DNA of 64,000 nucleotides from Vreelandella glaciei (GTDB lineage: Bacteria; Pseudomonadota; Gammaproteobacteria; Pseudomonadales; Halomonadaceae). Below the pieces are notes generated by a model, which did no database searches, had not been told where the DNA came from, and worked only from the letters and a program-made list of their open reading frames with translations. A program made the position numbers and the translations under genes. Positions 1 through 8,707 of this stretch are shown one piece after another. The stretch lies in assembly GCF_013415125.1 (NCBI RefSeq), contig NZ_JACCDE010000009.1:62001-126000 (forward strand), read 5' to 3'. Every line of letters begins with the position of its first letter. Positions within the stretch are counted from its first letter, which is position 1.

Positions 1-1451
1 CGGGAGAGGTGCAGGTAGCGCGTCCTGTAGCCATTGTCATGACGGACGACAATATAGCGTCCTGCGGCGTGATGGTTGCTGACGCGCTCAACAACACCAT
101 TGGCGGGAGCCGTTACCGGCGTGCCAATGGGCATAGCAAAGTCGGTTCCGTTATGGGGGCTAATGCGGCCAGTCACCGGGTGTTTCCGGCGTGGATTGAA
201 GCCCGAGCTTAACCGATAGCTGCCTTCAAACGGGTGGCGGGCAAAGGCGGGATCCAAACTTCCGCCCCCAGGCGTATAGAAGTTATCGTCGTTGGCATTG
301 CGCACTACGGTTAAGTCCATGCGTTCGCCGTCGTATTGCACCGCGAGTACGCGAGAATCAAGCGTTTCCCCATCGATCATGTCTGACTCGACTAGAACCT
401 GGAAGCGATCACCGCGGCGGCTGTCACGCCGAAAATCGAGTTTCTTTTCGAGCAGCTTTGTTAGTTCCGTTACCGAGCCGCTGTTCAGGCCTGTTGCCTG
501 GGCGGAGCGTGCAAAACTACCGCTGACGCTACCGGCATAAAGGCGTTGAACAGGTTCACCTTGCCGCTCAATAGTGGTGATAGCGAAGTGGTTTGCATCA
601 CGCTCCAATAAAATACCGTCACGGGTATTTTTCATCATGCGTAAGGAAAGTAAACGCCCATCTTCGTCTAGCTGGTAATCAAAGCTGTGTCCGGCGCGCC
701 AGTTGGTTAGCATGCGTTGGTCGGGCAAATCCTCAAGCAGGGCCAACACTTCGCTGTACCCAAGGCCTAATTCATTTTGTGCCAGCAAAGCGAACGTTTC
801 GCCAGATTCGACGATATGCGTTTCCCACTCAGGAACAAACGGCTCTTCAGCTGCCAGTTCTAAATCCAGAAATGAGATGTCACCAAATAGCTCAACACCG
901 TAATCCTCATAAGAAGTGGCATCGGCAATTTCAACTGATGAAGCGTCGTCTGCATCCAGCATACCGCTGGAGAGGGTGCCCAGCACAATCGCCATATGCA
1001 ATGCGCCGTCATCAAGCCCTGCGCTACTTAGCGTTGCGATATCAAGAGCAGGCGCATCCAGGGCTGCGGCATTAAGTACCGTTACTTCGTCGCCCAAGGC
1101 GGCTTGTCCGGCCATATCTGCTTGTGCACTGGAGATAACGTTCATATCGAGATCAACGATCTCGGTGGCGGTTAATTCGCTGAGAGGAATATTGTCGCGG
1201 GTGGCGTCGAGGGCGCGTGAAGCGCGATCGATCGCATCTGCTACCGGCGTGCGTTCTTGACGCAGGGAAGGAACCCCCGGAGCAGAATCGCTAGGAAGCG
1301 GAACCAGCACGCTTTCAAGCGGTGTGTGTGATTGATTTAGATCTTGGTATGTCGTCAGTAACTTCTGTGTGCCCAGCACAGTGACCATAGTGGCCACAGG
1401 TAACAGTAATAATTTGTGCGTGCGGGGCAGCGAATAAAGGATTCGCAACAT
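1..1451 (-). CDS. M23-family murein endopeptidase (MepM/YebA-like), 3' end outside window
   Basis: Read on the minus strand from an ATG at 1451, this frame stays open to the window edge, so the C-terminus is missing. It starts with a short basic stretch and a hydrophobic anchor (LLLLPVATMVTVLG). A long acidic Ala/Asp-rich linker follows, then a LysM/OapA-like region (HIVESGETFALLAQNELG) and an M23 (LytM) domain. The LytM zinc motif is visible as SPHNGTDF, and the second one begins at RYLHLS. Family members cut peptide cross-links in peptidoglycan from the periplasmic side and allow wall expansion. Upstream in frame there is a stop at 1491-1493 and no other ATG, which supports this start. The Shine-Dalgarno sequence is weak. 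Confidence 0.85.
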   Translation of the reverse strand, partial: MLRILYSLPRTHKLLLLPVATMVTVLGTQKLLTTYQDLNQSHTPLESVLVPLPSDSAPGVPSLRQERTPVADAIDRASRALDATRDNIPLSELTATEIVDLDMNVISSAQADMAGQAALGDEVTVLNAAALDAPALDIATLSSAGLDDGALHMAIVLGTLSSGMLDADDASSVEIADATSYEDYGVELFGDISFLDLELAAEEPFVPEWETHIVESGETFALLAQNELGLGYSEVLALLEDLPDQRMLTNWRAGHSFDYQLDEDGRLLSLRMMKNTRDGILLERDANHFAITTIERQGEPVQRLYAGSVSGSFARSAQATGLNSGSVTELTKLLEKKLDFRRDSRRGDRFQVLVESDMIDGETLDSRVLAVQYDGERMDLTVVRNANDDNFYTPGGGSLDPAFARHPFEGSYRLSSGFNPRRKHPVTGRISPHNGTDFAMPIGTPVTAPANGVVERVSNHHAAGRYIVVRHDNGYRTRYLHLS

Positions 1452-1888
1452 GGGTAAATGGACCGCCGAGTTCGTGATTAAAAGCAACAGTTAAGCGCAT
1501 AAACCCAGGAACCATACCCCATGAGGGCAAGGGTGAATAGACTGTATGTCTATACATAAAATTTAATTAAAAAGAATTATGGCAACAATAGACAAAGATT
1601 ACTATTTATAAACACCGTTTGCTAACAAATGTAACTGAAAAAGCAGGCTAACTACATACTCTGTACCAATCATAGACGAAAACTGATTTTTCTAAAGCAT
1701 AAATATAGCAAGTGTCTAATATTTATATAGCATCCGAGTGTTCAAACTTTTCAATACCCATTACTTATAGAGGAGTAACAGGCTTTTTATACACATAGGC
1801 GGCATTGATGACTGTTTCCTGGCATTCTAGTCATGTTTTTTCGAATAATAAGCGCATTGTTCCGCTGTATTGCGTTGAGGAAATCGAA
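1452..1888. promoter_or_regulatory. AT-rich divergent intergenic region
   Basis: This stretch separates the leftward M23 peptidase from the rightward LysR gene. It is much more AT-rich than the flanks, especially 1555-1800, and carries no convincing ORF. Promoters for both genes must lie here, but no clear -35/-10 pair can be singled out by eye. Confidence 0.4.
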
Positions 1889-2812
1889 ATGTCCCGGGTA
1901 ACACTTTCACAATGGCAAATGTTGGCTGCCGTGGTTGACCATGGTGGCTTCGCGCGAGCGGCAGAAGCCGTACATAAAAGCCCTTCTACGCTCAACCATG
2001 CCGTGCATAAATTAGAAGAGCAGCTAGGCGTTCAGGTGCTGGAACCCATTGGCCGCCAAGTACGCTTAACTGAAGCGGGTGAGCTGTTGCTTCGTCGTGC
2101 GCGCCAGTTAATCGAAAGCGCAGCCTCGCTTGAAGATGTGGCTACCAGGCTAGCCGCCGGCTTAGAAGCAGAAATAGTGGTGGCCATTGATCAGGTATTT
2201 CCAACGGGTGCTCAAGCCAAGGCGCTCGAGCGCTTTTCTGAAACGTATCCTCAGGTGCGTGTTCAGTTGCACGAAAGTGTGCTCAATGGGGGCATTGAAA
2301 TGCTCTATGATGGCCGCGCAGACTTGGTGGTCTCCGGCATTGAGGCGCAAGGTTTTTTGGGCGAGCCGCTGGTAACGGTTCGCTTTGTGGCGGTTGCGCA
2401 TCCTCAACATGCCCTGCATCAGTTGGGCCGCTCGTTGGATCTGCGAGACCTCGCTCAACACCGCCAGTTGGTTGTACGCGACTCAGCGCTGCGTCAATCA
2501 ACCAACGCGGGCTGGTTAAAAGCAGAGCAGCGATGGACCGTTACTCATCTCAATACATCGCTTGATATGCTGCGGCGTGGATTGGGATTTGCTTGGATGC
2601 CAGAAACACGTATTGGTGAGGAGTTAAAAAACGGCCAATTAAAGGTATTGCCGTTACCTGCAGGCGGTATTCGTGAAGTGCCGATTCAGTTGATTTTCCG
2701 CGACCGAGACCGGGCAGGGCCTGCGGCTCATGCGATGGCCGCTGCATTAAAACAGGCAGTAATTAGCGAGTGTGCCCAGCATGATTCGATTCACTCGAAC
2801 GAAAAGGCGTAA
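1889..2812 (+). CDS. LysR-family transcriptional regulator
   Basis: A 307-residue protein when started at the ATG at 1889, which has GAGG at 1877-1880 upstream. An earlier ATG at 1805 would add 28 residues unlike the family. The N-terminal winged helix-turn-helix is typical (LAAVVDHGGFARAAEAVHKS, then STLNHAVHKLEEQLG). A periplasmic-binding-protein-like effector domain of the usual length follows. LysR proteins often control a neighbouring gene. The next gene downstream on the same strand is the yqjG-type reductase, but whether it is the target is unknown. Confidence 0.88.
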   Translation: MSRVTLSQWQMLAAVVDHGGFARAAEAVHKSPSTLNHAVHKLEEQLGVQVLEPIGRQVRLTEAGELLLRRARQLIESAASLEDVATRLAAGLEAEIVVAIDQVFPTGAQAKALERFSETYPQVRVQLHESVLNGGIEMLYDGRADLVVSGIEAQGFLGEPLVTVRFVAVAHPQHALHQLGRSLDLRDLAQHRQLVVRDSALRQSTNAGWLKAEQRWTVTHLNTSLDMLRRGLGFAWMPETRIGEELKNGQLKVLPLPAGGIREVPIQLIFRDRDRAGPAAHAMAAALKQAVISECAQHDSIHSNEKA

Positions 2813-2904
2813 AACATCCGCTTGAGCATCCTTGAGGCGGGGGTATGCTGAAAAAAGCGTAAGGCATCTAGCCAAGCACCCGAAAGACTTTCAGGAGACG
2901 CCCA

Positions 2905-3897
2905 ATGGGACTGCTCGTTAATGGTAAATGGCAATACCAGTGGTATGACACAAAAAAGCACGGCGGCGAGTTTGTGCGTGAATCCGCCCAACTACGCGAC
3001 TGGGTGGGCGCCGAGCCCGAAACAGATGGCGACCGTTATCCTGCAGAAAAAGATCGCTACCATTTATATGTATCGCTTGCGTGCCCTTGGGCGCATCGAA
3101 CACTGATCATGCGCAAACTGAAAGGGTTGGAGCCGCTGATAGGCACCTCCCATGTCAGCCCACTAATGCTCGACCAAGGCTGGACCTACCACCAGGGTGA
3201 AGGCGCTAGTGGTGACCCGATTAACGATGTGGACTTCCATCATCAGCTTTACACCAAAACCGATCCGCACTATACCGGCCGCGTCACGGTGCCTGTGCTA
3301 TGGGACAAGCAGCGTAGTGCCATTGTGAATAATGAGTCTGCCGATCTGATGCGTATGTTTAATCATGCGTTTGATGAACTGACCGGCAACGACTTGGATC
3401 TTTACCCGGAAGACCTACGCAGCGTGATTGATGACGTTAACGCTGATGTTTATGACCACATTAATAATGGGGTTTATAAATCGGGCTTTGCTACCGAGCA
3501 GGCGGTATACGAAAAACACGTGAAAGCGCTCTTTGACGCTTTGGAACGTATGGAGGCGCGTTTAGCTGAGAAGCGATACTTGGCAGGTGAATGGTTGACC
3601 GAAGCCGATATTCGTCTGTTTACCACGTTGATACGTTTCGATGCAGTTTATTACGGCCATTTCAAATGCAATTTTAAGCGTATTGAAGACTATCCCAATC
3701 TTTCCAATTACGTGAGAGAAATCTATCAGTGGCCCGGTGTGGCGGAGACCGTCAATATGGATCATATCAAACGCCACTACTATTATAGCCACGACACGAT
3801 TAACCCGACGCGGATTGTGCCAGCAGGCCCGCTGCTTGATTTTGAGCGTGCTCATGACCGTGAGCGTTTGCCGGGGCAGGGCGTACGACGCAAATAG
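2905..3897 (+). CDS. yqjG: Glutathionyl-hydroquinone reductase (YqjG/EcfH type)
   Basis: The 330-residue length matches Xi-class glutathione transferases. The catalytic cysteine, about Cys60, lies in the signature SLACPWAHRTLIMRKL. The NNESADLMRMFN segment of the thioredoxin-like domain and the all-alpha C-terminal half (YLAGEWLTEADIRLFTTLIR) are also typical. These enzymes reduce glutathionyl-hydroquinones with glutathione in the cytoplasm and help detoxify quinones. AGGAG lies upstream of the ATG, and a strong terminator follows the stop. Confidence 0.93.
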   Translation: MGLLVNGKWQYQWYDTKKHGGEFVRESAQLRDWVGAEPETDGDRYPAEKDRYHLYVSLACPWAHRTLIMRKLKGLEPLIGTSHVSPLMLDQGWTYHQGEGASGDPINDVDFHHQLYTKTDPHYTGRVTVPVLWDKQRSAIVNNESADLMRMFNHAFDELTGNDLDLYPEDLRSVIDDVNADVYDHINNGVYKSGFATEQAVYEKHVKALFDALERMEARLAEKRYLAGEWLTEADIRLFTTLIRFDAVYYGHFKCNFKRIEDYPNLSNYVREIYQWPGVAETVNMDHIKRHYYYSHDTINPTRIVPAGPLLDFERAHDRERLPGQGVRRK

Positions 3898-3921
3898 GCC
3901 ACCACAAACAATTAGCATCAA

Positions 3922-3949
3922 AAAGGGCCGCCTATTTAGGCGGCCCTTT
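3922..3949. terminator. Bidirectional rho-independent terminator
   Basis: A perfect 11-bp stem (AAAGGGCCGCC / GGCGGCCCTTT) encloses a 6-nt loop and is flanked by A and T tracts. It lies between the convergent yqjG and PRC-barrel genes and can serve both. Confidence 0.9.
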
Positions 3950-3990
3950 AAACTTCGCTCTTCAGTCAATCTAACGATAGCTTCTAACCA

Positions 3991-4473
3991 TTACTCGTCA
4001 GCATTTACTGCTTCACGGGTACGCTGCCAAGCACTTTCAGCACCTTCTTGGGTTGTTTGCCAAGCATCACGGGCATTGGCTTTGGTTTGCTCCCACCAAT
4101 CGTTGTCATAAGCGGGGAAGGCTTCGACTTCTTCCTGGCTGGCTTCGACCATAATGCGGTGCTCAGTGTCACCGTCATCTTCCGTATCAGTTTCGAGAGT
4201 GAAGTAATCAGTGCCTACAACAATCTCGCGGCCACCTAGGCCAAGCACTGAGCCACTTTCGATCACGATCGCATTAATACGCATCTCTTCATCAAACAAG
4301 ATGTCATCTACATCACCAATTTCTTCACCGGAACCGCCGGCAAAGTAGACCTCTGCATCAAGGATGTCATCGGCAGAGTACATGCCTTGCGGCTCATTTG
4401 ACGCATGAGCGCCGATAGCAAAACTTCCTAGTAGGGCAGTGCCAATCGCTGTTGTGAGGATTGTCTTACGCAT
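3991..4473 (-). CDS. PRC-barrel domain protein, exported
   Basis: A 160-residue protein with a Sec signal peptide (basic start, TAIGTALLGSFAIG core, cut after AHA). A PRC-barrel-like domain follows (YFAGGSGEEIGDVDDILFDEE, then INAIVIESGSVLGLGGREIVV), and the C-terminus is acidic and Trp-rich. The mature protein is strongly acidic, as is common in halophiles. The ligand is unknown. In halomonads such proteins often sit near CsbD genes, as here, and a stress or envelope role is a guess. Start supported by GGAGAG upstream. Confidence 0.82.
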   Translation of the reverse strand: MRKTILTTAIGTALLGSFAIGAHASNEPQGMYSADDILDAEVYFAGGSGEEIGDVDDILFDEEMRINAIVIESGSVLGLGGREIVVGTDYFTLETDTEDDGDTEHRIMVEASQEEVEAFPAYDNDWWEQTKANARDAWQTTQEGAESAWQRTREAVNADE

Positions 4474-4530
4474 AGCATCTCTCCATGTGGCTACGATAAA
4501 TGATCAATAAAAAATGTTTACTGAAAACTT

Positions 4531-4574
4531 TCCTGTAAATACAGGTACTGCAAATACAGGTTTTGCAAATATAG
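4531..4574. repeat. Three short tandem repeats, period 15 bp
   Basis: The sequence TGYAAATACAGG occurs three times with a 15-bp period (near 4533, 4548 and 4563, the last one diverged to CAAATATAG). It lies between the CsbD stop and the PRC-barrel start, in a position where it could be part of the PRC-barrel gene promoter region or a protein-binding array. Function unknown. Confidence 0.6.
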
Positions 4575-4576
4575 AT

Positions 4577-4774
4577 TTACTGCTTATCAGCCCAGTCGTC
4601 TGCCTGACGCTCTGCTTCTTCACGCTCAAGGCCATATTTTTGCTGAAGCTTGCCGACTAACTGGTCTTTCTTACCGCCAATCTGATCCAGTTCATCATCG
4701 GTAAACTCACCCCAGCTAGAGCGAGCCTTGCCCTTCATTTCTGTCCATTTGCCTTCAATCTGATCCCAGTTCAT
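4577..4774 (-). CDS. CsbD-family stress protein
   Basis: A 65-residue, highly charged protein beginning MNWDQIEGKWTEMKGKARSS, the characteristic CsbD N-terminus. The rest (GGKKDQLVGKLQQKYG, then a helical acidic tail) also fits. The family is induced in stationary phase and general stress in several bacteria, and its biochemical role is not established. AAGGAG precedes the ATG. The gene lies upstream of the PRC-barrel gene on the same strand, about 100 bp apart, so they may be co-transcribed. Confidence 0.92.
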   Translation of the reverse strand: MNWDQIEGKWTEMKGKARSSWGEFTDDELDQIGGKKDQLVGKLQQKYGLEREEAERQADDWADKQ

Positions 4775-5012
4775 TGCATCGCTCCTTGAGGGTAGTGAAC
4801 TTGATTAGGTACTTTCTAGGTTAGACCATATCTGCATGAGCGCAAGTCCATGATTCAGTATGGTGTAAGTTAAAAGTGCTGGTCAGAAGCAAAATGCGAT
4901 GTTAGGATGCGCGCTCCTCGCATGTGCTGACCCCTCCATCACGACGGTGAGCGTTTACTTGCATAGTTATTAATGAGTAGTGATTAATAGTTATCAGCAG
5001 TATCGCTTGCGG

Positions 5013-5288
5013 GAACATCTCGCCAATTGCTAGATGTTCATTGCTGTGTAGATGGCGCGCCTCCAGTATTTCACCACACGGGTGAAATCGGCGCAGAAGG
5101 TCGCCACAACGGTTGGCCCGCGAATGCGGTGTTTGCCAACCGGATGCTAGGTGCGACCGGCGTCTCCGACTCCATTGATGGCTATGACCGCTACGGCGGT
5201 GCCTGTTTTCGATAACGACTACATGCATGTCGTTATGCGCTAACAGAGTCAGGGACGCTTATGATGTTTTTTGCCGGTACTTACCGGC
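5013..5288 (+). promoter_or_regulatory. Structured 5' leader of deaD (five stem-loops)
   Basis: The 531 bp between csbD and deaD contain no credible ORF. They do contain a run of perfect short hairpins: GAACATCT/AGATGTTC (5013-5039), ATTTCACC/GGTGAAAT (5068-5088), GGTTGGC/GCCAACC (5111-5141), ATAACGAC/GTCGTTAT (5212-5236) and GCCGGTA/TACCGGC (5273-5288). The last ends 17 nt before the start codon and could affect ribosome access. The E. coli csdA/deaD mRNA also has a long leader. That this one is transcribed is inferred. Confidence 0.55.
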
Positions 5289-5305
5289 CTACCAAGGTGT
5301 GATTA

Positions 5306-7021
5306 ATGACCTCGACTTCTGTCGCCTCGCCGAGCTTCGGCGACCTGGCTCTTTTGCCTGCTGTTCTTTCTGCTGTTGAATCACAGGGCTATTTAGTTCC
5401 CTCGCCGATTCAAGCGCAAACCATCCCTGCGCTGCTTGAAGGCCGCGATATGCTGGGCCAAGCACAAACCGGCACCGGCAAAACTGCAGCGTTTGCATTA
5501 CCGTTACTGTCACGTTTAGAACTGACTCGCCGCGAGCCGCAAGTGTTGGTAATGGCGCCAACGCGCGAATTGGCTCAGCAAGTAGCTGCCTCGTTTAGTA
5601 AGTATGGTCAAAACCTGAAAGGTCTCGAAGTGGCGACCCTATGTGGTGGCCAAGAGTACCGTGAACAGCTGGGCGCCCTTAAGCGTGGCGCGCAAGTGGT
5701 TGTCGGTACTCCAGGCCGGATTATCGACCACCTGGATCGCGGTAGCCTGAAGCTTGATGGCCTGTCCGCTCTAGTGCTGGACGAAGCTGATGAAATGCTG
5801 CGCATGGGCTTTATCGACGACGTAAAACGCGTGGTTGCCGATACCCCGAAAGATGCTCAGCGTGTGTTCTTCTCGGCCACGCTGCCGGCTGAAATTGAAC
5901 GCATCGTTAACCGCTATTTGGTTAACCCGGTAAAAGTGGCGATCGAGTCAGGTACCACTACCGGCGAAAACATCGAACAGCGCATTGTACGTGTTGATGG
6001 TGGCGCTAAGCTTGAAGCCGTTGCGCGTATTCTTGAAGTCGAGCCGGTCGATGGCGCTATCGTCTTTGTGCGTACCCGTGCCGCTTGTACCACGCTAGTT
6101 GAGCAGCTGACTGCCCGTGGTGTTAACGCCGCTGGCCTGTCCGGTGATCTGGACCAGAGCCTGCGTGAGCGTACCATTACGCGCTTGAAGCGTGGCAAAG
6201 TCGACGTACTGATCGCCACCGACGTAGCCGCCCGTGGTCTTGACGTATCGCGTATTACGCACGTTATTAACTACGATCTGCCGCAAGATGCAGAAGCCTA
6301 CACGCACCGTATTGGCCGTACGGGCCGTGCGGGTCGTAGCGGTATCGCGATTACCTTTGCTGGCTTCCGTGAAGCGCGCAAAGTGGGTTGGATGGAGCAG
6401 GCAACCGGCCAGAAAATGACCGAAATGCCGCTGCCTGACGAAGCCGCTATTCGCGCTCATCGCGATGAAGTCTTCCATGAGCGCGTGATTGCCTCCTTGA
6501 CGAAAGGCGCCGAAGAGCAGCGTGCTCTGATTGAGCGTCTGATCGAAGAAGGCCATGACCCGATCGAGCTAACTTGTGCGTTTGCCGCGATGGCGCGTGC
6601 TGATGAGCCGCCAATTGGTCGCCTACAGGCACCGCGTAAAGAGAAGCCCTCGCGTGATGGCGCTCCTGCCGGTAAGCCGGGTGCCCGTCGTGAACGCACT
6701 GGCGCGCCGACCGAAGGTATGACGCGCTACCGCGTCTCCGTAGGTCATAAAGATGGCGTGAAGCCGGGTCAGTTAGTTGGCGCTCTTGCCAACGAAGGCG
6801 GCATTGAAGGCGCGCGTATCGGTCGTATCGATATCCGCAACGCGTTCTCTGTAGTCGAACTGCCGAGCGGCTTGCCCGCAACGATTCTGACCAAGATGGC
6901 ACGTGCCCGTGTGGCCGGTCGTCCGTTGGAAATCAGCGAAGACAGCGCCCCGGCTGAGCGCGCTCCGCGCCGCCGTCGTGACGAAGGCGATGCGCCGGTT
7001 CGTCGTCGCGAACGCGCTTAA
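5306..7021 (+). CDS. deaD: DEAD-box ATP-dependent RNA helicase DeaD/CsdA
   Basis: A 571-residue helicase with all core motifs in order: Q-motif (GYLVPSPIQAQTIP), Walker A (AQTGTGKTAAF), PTRELAQQ, VLDEADEML, SAT (FFSATLPAE), ARGLDV and HRIGRTGRAG. The C-terminal part holds a DbpA/CsdA-type RNA-binding domain (YRVSVGHKDGVKPGQLVGAL) and an Arg-rich tail. This combination separates DeaD from RhlE and SrmB. It unwinds structured RNA in ribosome assembly, mRNA decay and cold adaptation. It is monocistronic, with a long structured leader and a strong terminator. Confidence 0.93.
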   Translation: MTSTSVASPSFGDLALLPAVLSAVESQGYLVPSPIQAQTIPALLEGRDMLGQAQTGTGKTAAFALPLLSRLELTRREPQVLVMAPTRELAQQVAASFSKYGQNLKGLEVATLCGGQEYREQLGALKRGAQVVVGTPGRIIDHLDRGSLKLDGLSALVLDEADEMLRMGFIDDVKRVVADTPKDAQRVFFSATLPAEIERIVNRYLVNPVKVAIESGTTTGENIEQRIVRVDGGAKLEAVARILEVEPVDGAIVFVRTRAACTTLVEQLTARGVNAAGLSGDLDQSLRERTITRLKRGKVDVLIATDVAARGLDVSRITHVINYDLPQDAEAYTHRIGRTGRAGRSGIAITFAGFREARKVGWMEQATGQKMTEMPLPDEAAIRAHRDEVFHERVIASLTKGAEEQRALIERLIEEGHDPIELTCAFAAMARADEPPIGRLQAPRKEKPSRDGAPAGKPGARRERTGAPTEGMTRYRVSVGHKDGVKPGQLVGALANEGGIEGARIGRIDIRNAFSVVELPSGLPATILTKMARARVAGRPLEISEDSAPAERAPRRRRDEGDAPVRRRERA

Positions 7022-7076
7022 GCCTTCGACGTAAGGATTAATCAGCTGCCGCCAAGCGGCCACTGAGAAAATCTCA

Positions 7077-7115
7077 AACGCCCCCGCTCCTTTACTGGTG
7101 CGGGGGCGTTTTTTT
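7077..7115 (+). terminator. Rho-independent terminator of deaD
   Basis: An 11-bp GC-rich stem (AACGCCCCCGC / GCGGGGGCGTT) is followed by a run of seven or more T, 55 bp after the deaD stop. Confidence 0.92.
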
Positions 7116-7164
7116 GCTACCTTACTCTTCATTCATTGGATTGTTTATTGTCAGGGAGGATGAC

Positions 7165-7848
7165 ATGTCTGCACCGCTACACGAATGGAATTTAGCACCT
7201 AAGGAAGCGAGGGCGTTACAGACACAGTTGGCGAAGGGGTTAGAAATATCCGACCGCTTGGCCTCTGTGAAGCATATCGCGGGAGTGGATATCGGTTTTG
7301 AAGATGGCGGCGAAACAACCCGGGCAGCCGTAGTGTTGCTGGAGTGGGACCCTGCTACCGCGCCCAGTTTAAACGTGGTGGAACAAGTGGTTCATCGTGA
7401 GCCCACCCGCATGCCGTATATTCCTGGCCTGCTCTCGTTTCGTGAAATTCCGGCGGCGCTGGGGGCGTTTGAAAAGCTCAGCGTATTACCTGAACTGGTC
7501 ATGGTCGACGGGCAGGGAATTGCCCATCCACGGCGCTTAGGGGTGGCGGCGCATTTAGGGCTGTGGCTGGATTTACCCACTATTGGGATTGCCAAATCAC
7601 GCCTATATGGCAAACACGCTGAGGTGGGCGAGCAGCGCGGAGACTGGGTGCCGCTTTACGCGGGGCAAGAAACTATTGGGGCCGTGCTGCGCTCTCGTGC
7701 CAAGGTAAAACCGGTGTATGTGTCACCAGGGCATCGCATCACCCTGGAAACGTCGCTTGCCTGGGTGATGCGCTGTTTAGGGCGTACCAAACTGCCTGAA
7801 CCTACACGGCTTGCCGATCGCTTAGCGTCGAGGCGAGATCAGCGTTAA
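7165..7848 (+). CDS. nfi: Endonuclease V (deoxyinosine 3'-endonuclease)
   Basis: A 227-residue protein started at the ATG at 7165, which has GGGAGGA 4-5 nt upstream. This is close to the E. coli length of 223. Endonuclease V motifs are clear: the VDIGF strand with a catalytic Asp, PYIPGLLSFREIP, VMVDGQGIAHPRRLG and IGIAKSRLYG. The enzyme nicks DNA near deaminated bases such as deoxyinosine and starts their repair. The upstream ATG at 7114 lies inside the deaD terminator and is rejected as start. Confidence 0.93.
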   Translation: MSAPLHEWNLAPKEARALQTQLAKGLEISDRLASVKHIAGVDIGFEDGGETTRAAVVLLEWDPATAPSLNVVEQVVHREPTRMPYIPGLLSFREIPAALGAFEKLSVLPELVMVDGQGIAHPRRLGVAAHLGLWLDLPTIGIAKSRLYGKHAEVGEQRGDWVPLYAGQETIGAVLRSRAKVKPVYVSPGHRITLETSLAWVMRCLGRTKLPEPTRLADRLASRRDQR

Positions 7849-7854
7849 TCGGGG

Positions 7855-8571
7855 CTATACAAACGCGAGGAAGCGCGTGAGCAGGCTAGCTGCGTCTGAT
7901 GCATCAGTCACCTTCGCTGATAGGCTTGCAGGGTTCTCACCCTGGTCGCGCAAGATAGCGCGTTGGCGCTCTATATAGGCGCGCATGACGGGCACGCTGA
8001 ACTCAGGGTGGAACTGTACGCTCCATTGGCGCGGGCCATAGCGCAGCGCTTGATGGGCGTCGTGGCTATTGTGGGCCAGCACAGTGCAGCCGTGAGGCGC
8101 CTGCATGACCGACTGCGCATGGGAAAGGTGTGCCGCAAAACTTTCCGGTAACTGACTAAATAGCGGGTCTTGTCGGCCAGCCAGCGTCAGTCGCACCGTA
8201 TGAGTACCCGACTCGCGGCCTGCTGGGTGGTAATCGCTGACACCGCCAAAAGCGGCGGCCATGAGTTGATGGCCATAGCAAACGCCCAGCATGGGCATAT
8301 CGTTTGCCAACGCGCCTTGCAGCCATGGTTTAAGTGCTTCGCTCCAGGGTTCTGCATCGCTGACCATGCTGTGCGAGCCAGTGATCAGTATGCCTGCCAA
8401 GGTGTCTAGAGCGGGTGGGGTAGGGTTGCGTTGCGCGTCCCATACCTGCACCTCTAAATGCGCAGGCAAGGCAGTACTTAGCTGCTTTTCAAATAGCGTT
8501 TCAAAGTCGCCGTACTGGTCGACGACTTCTGGATAAGCATCGCCGGTTTTAACGATTAATACACAGGCCAT
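7855..8571 (-). CDS. Class I glutamine amidotransferase-like protein (GuaA-N type)
   Basis: A 238-residue protein from the ATG at 8571, with GGGAG just upstream. The longer frame to 8679 has no better signal. It is a stand-alone GATase1 domain: nucleophile Cys98 in MLGVCYGHQLMAAAFGG and the His-Glu pair in QFHPEF. Such proteins are usually labelled glutamine amidotransferase or GMP synthase-like. No synthetase partner is adjacent, so the substrate is unknown. It is convergent with nfi, 6 bp apart. Confidence 0.85.
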   Translation of the reverse strand: MACVLIVKTGDAYPEVVDQYGDFETLFEKQLSTALPAHLEVQVWDAQRNPTPPALDTLAGILITGSHSMVSDAEPWSEALKPWLQGALANDMPMLGVCYGHQLMAAAFGGVSDYHPAGRESGTHTVRLTLAGRQDPLFSQLPESFAAHLSHAQSVMQAPHGCTVLAHNSHDAHQALRYGPRQWSVQFHPEFSVPVMRAYIERQRAILRDQGENPASLSAKVTDASDAASLLTRFLAFV

Positions 8572-8707
8572 ATCACTCCCTCGGTACGATGAAACGCAAA
8601 TGTTAAACAAAGGTCTTTCAGGAAGAGCACAAAGGCATGATGATAGCCTACCATGGCCTCCTGGATGGTAAGAATTCATTCGTTATTAACGACATAAGGA
8701 AACGACA

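Noticed and set aside
5027..5215. 62-codon ORF in the deaD leader
   Set aside because: No Shine-Dalgarno sequence, no hydrophobic or family-like pattern, and it runs through three perfect hairpins. RNA structure explains the region better.
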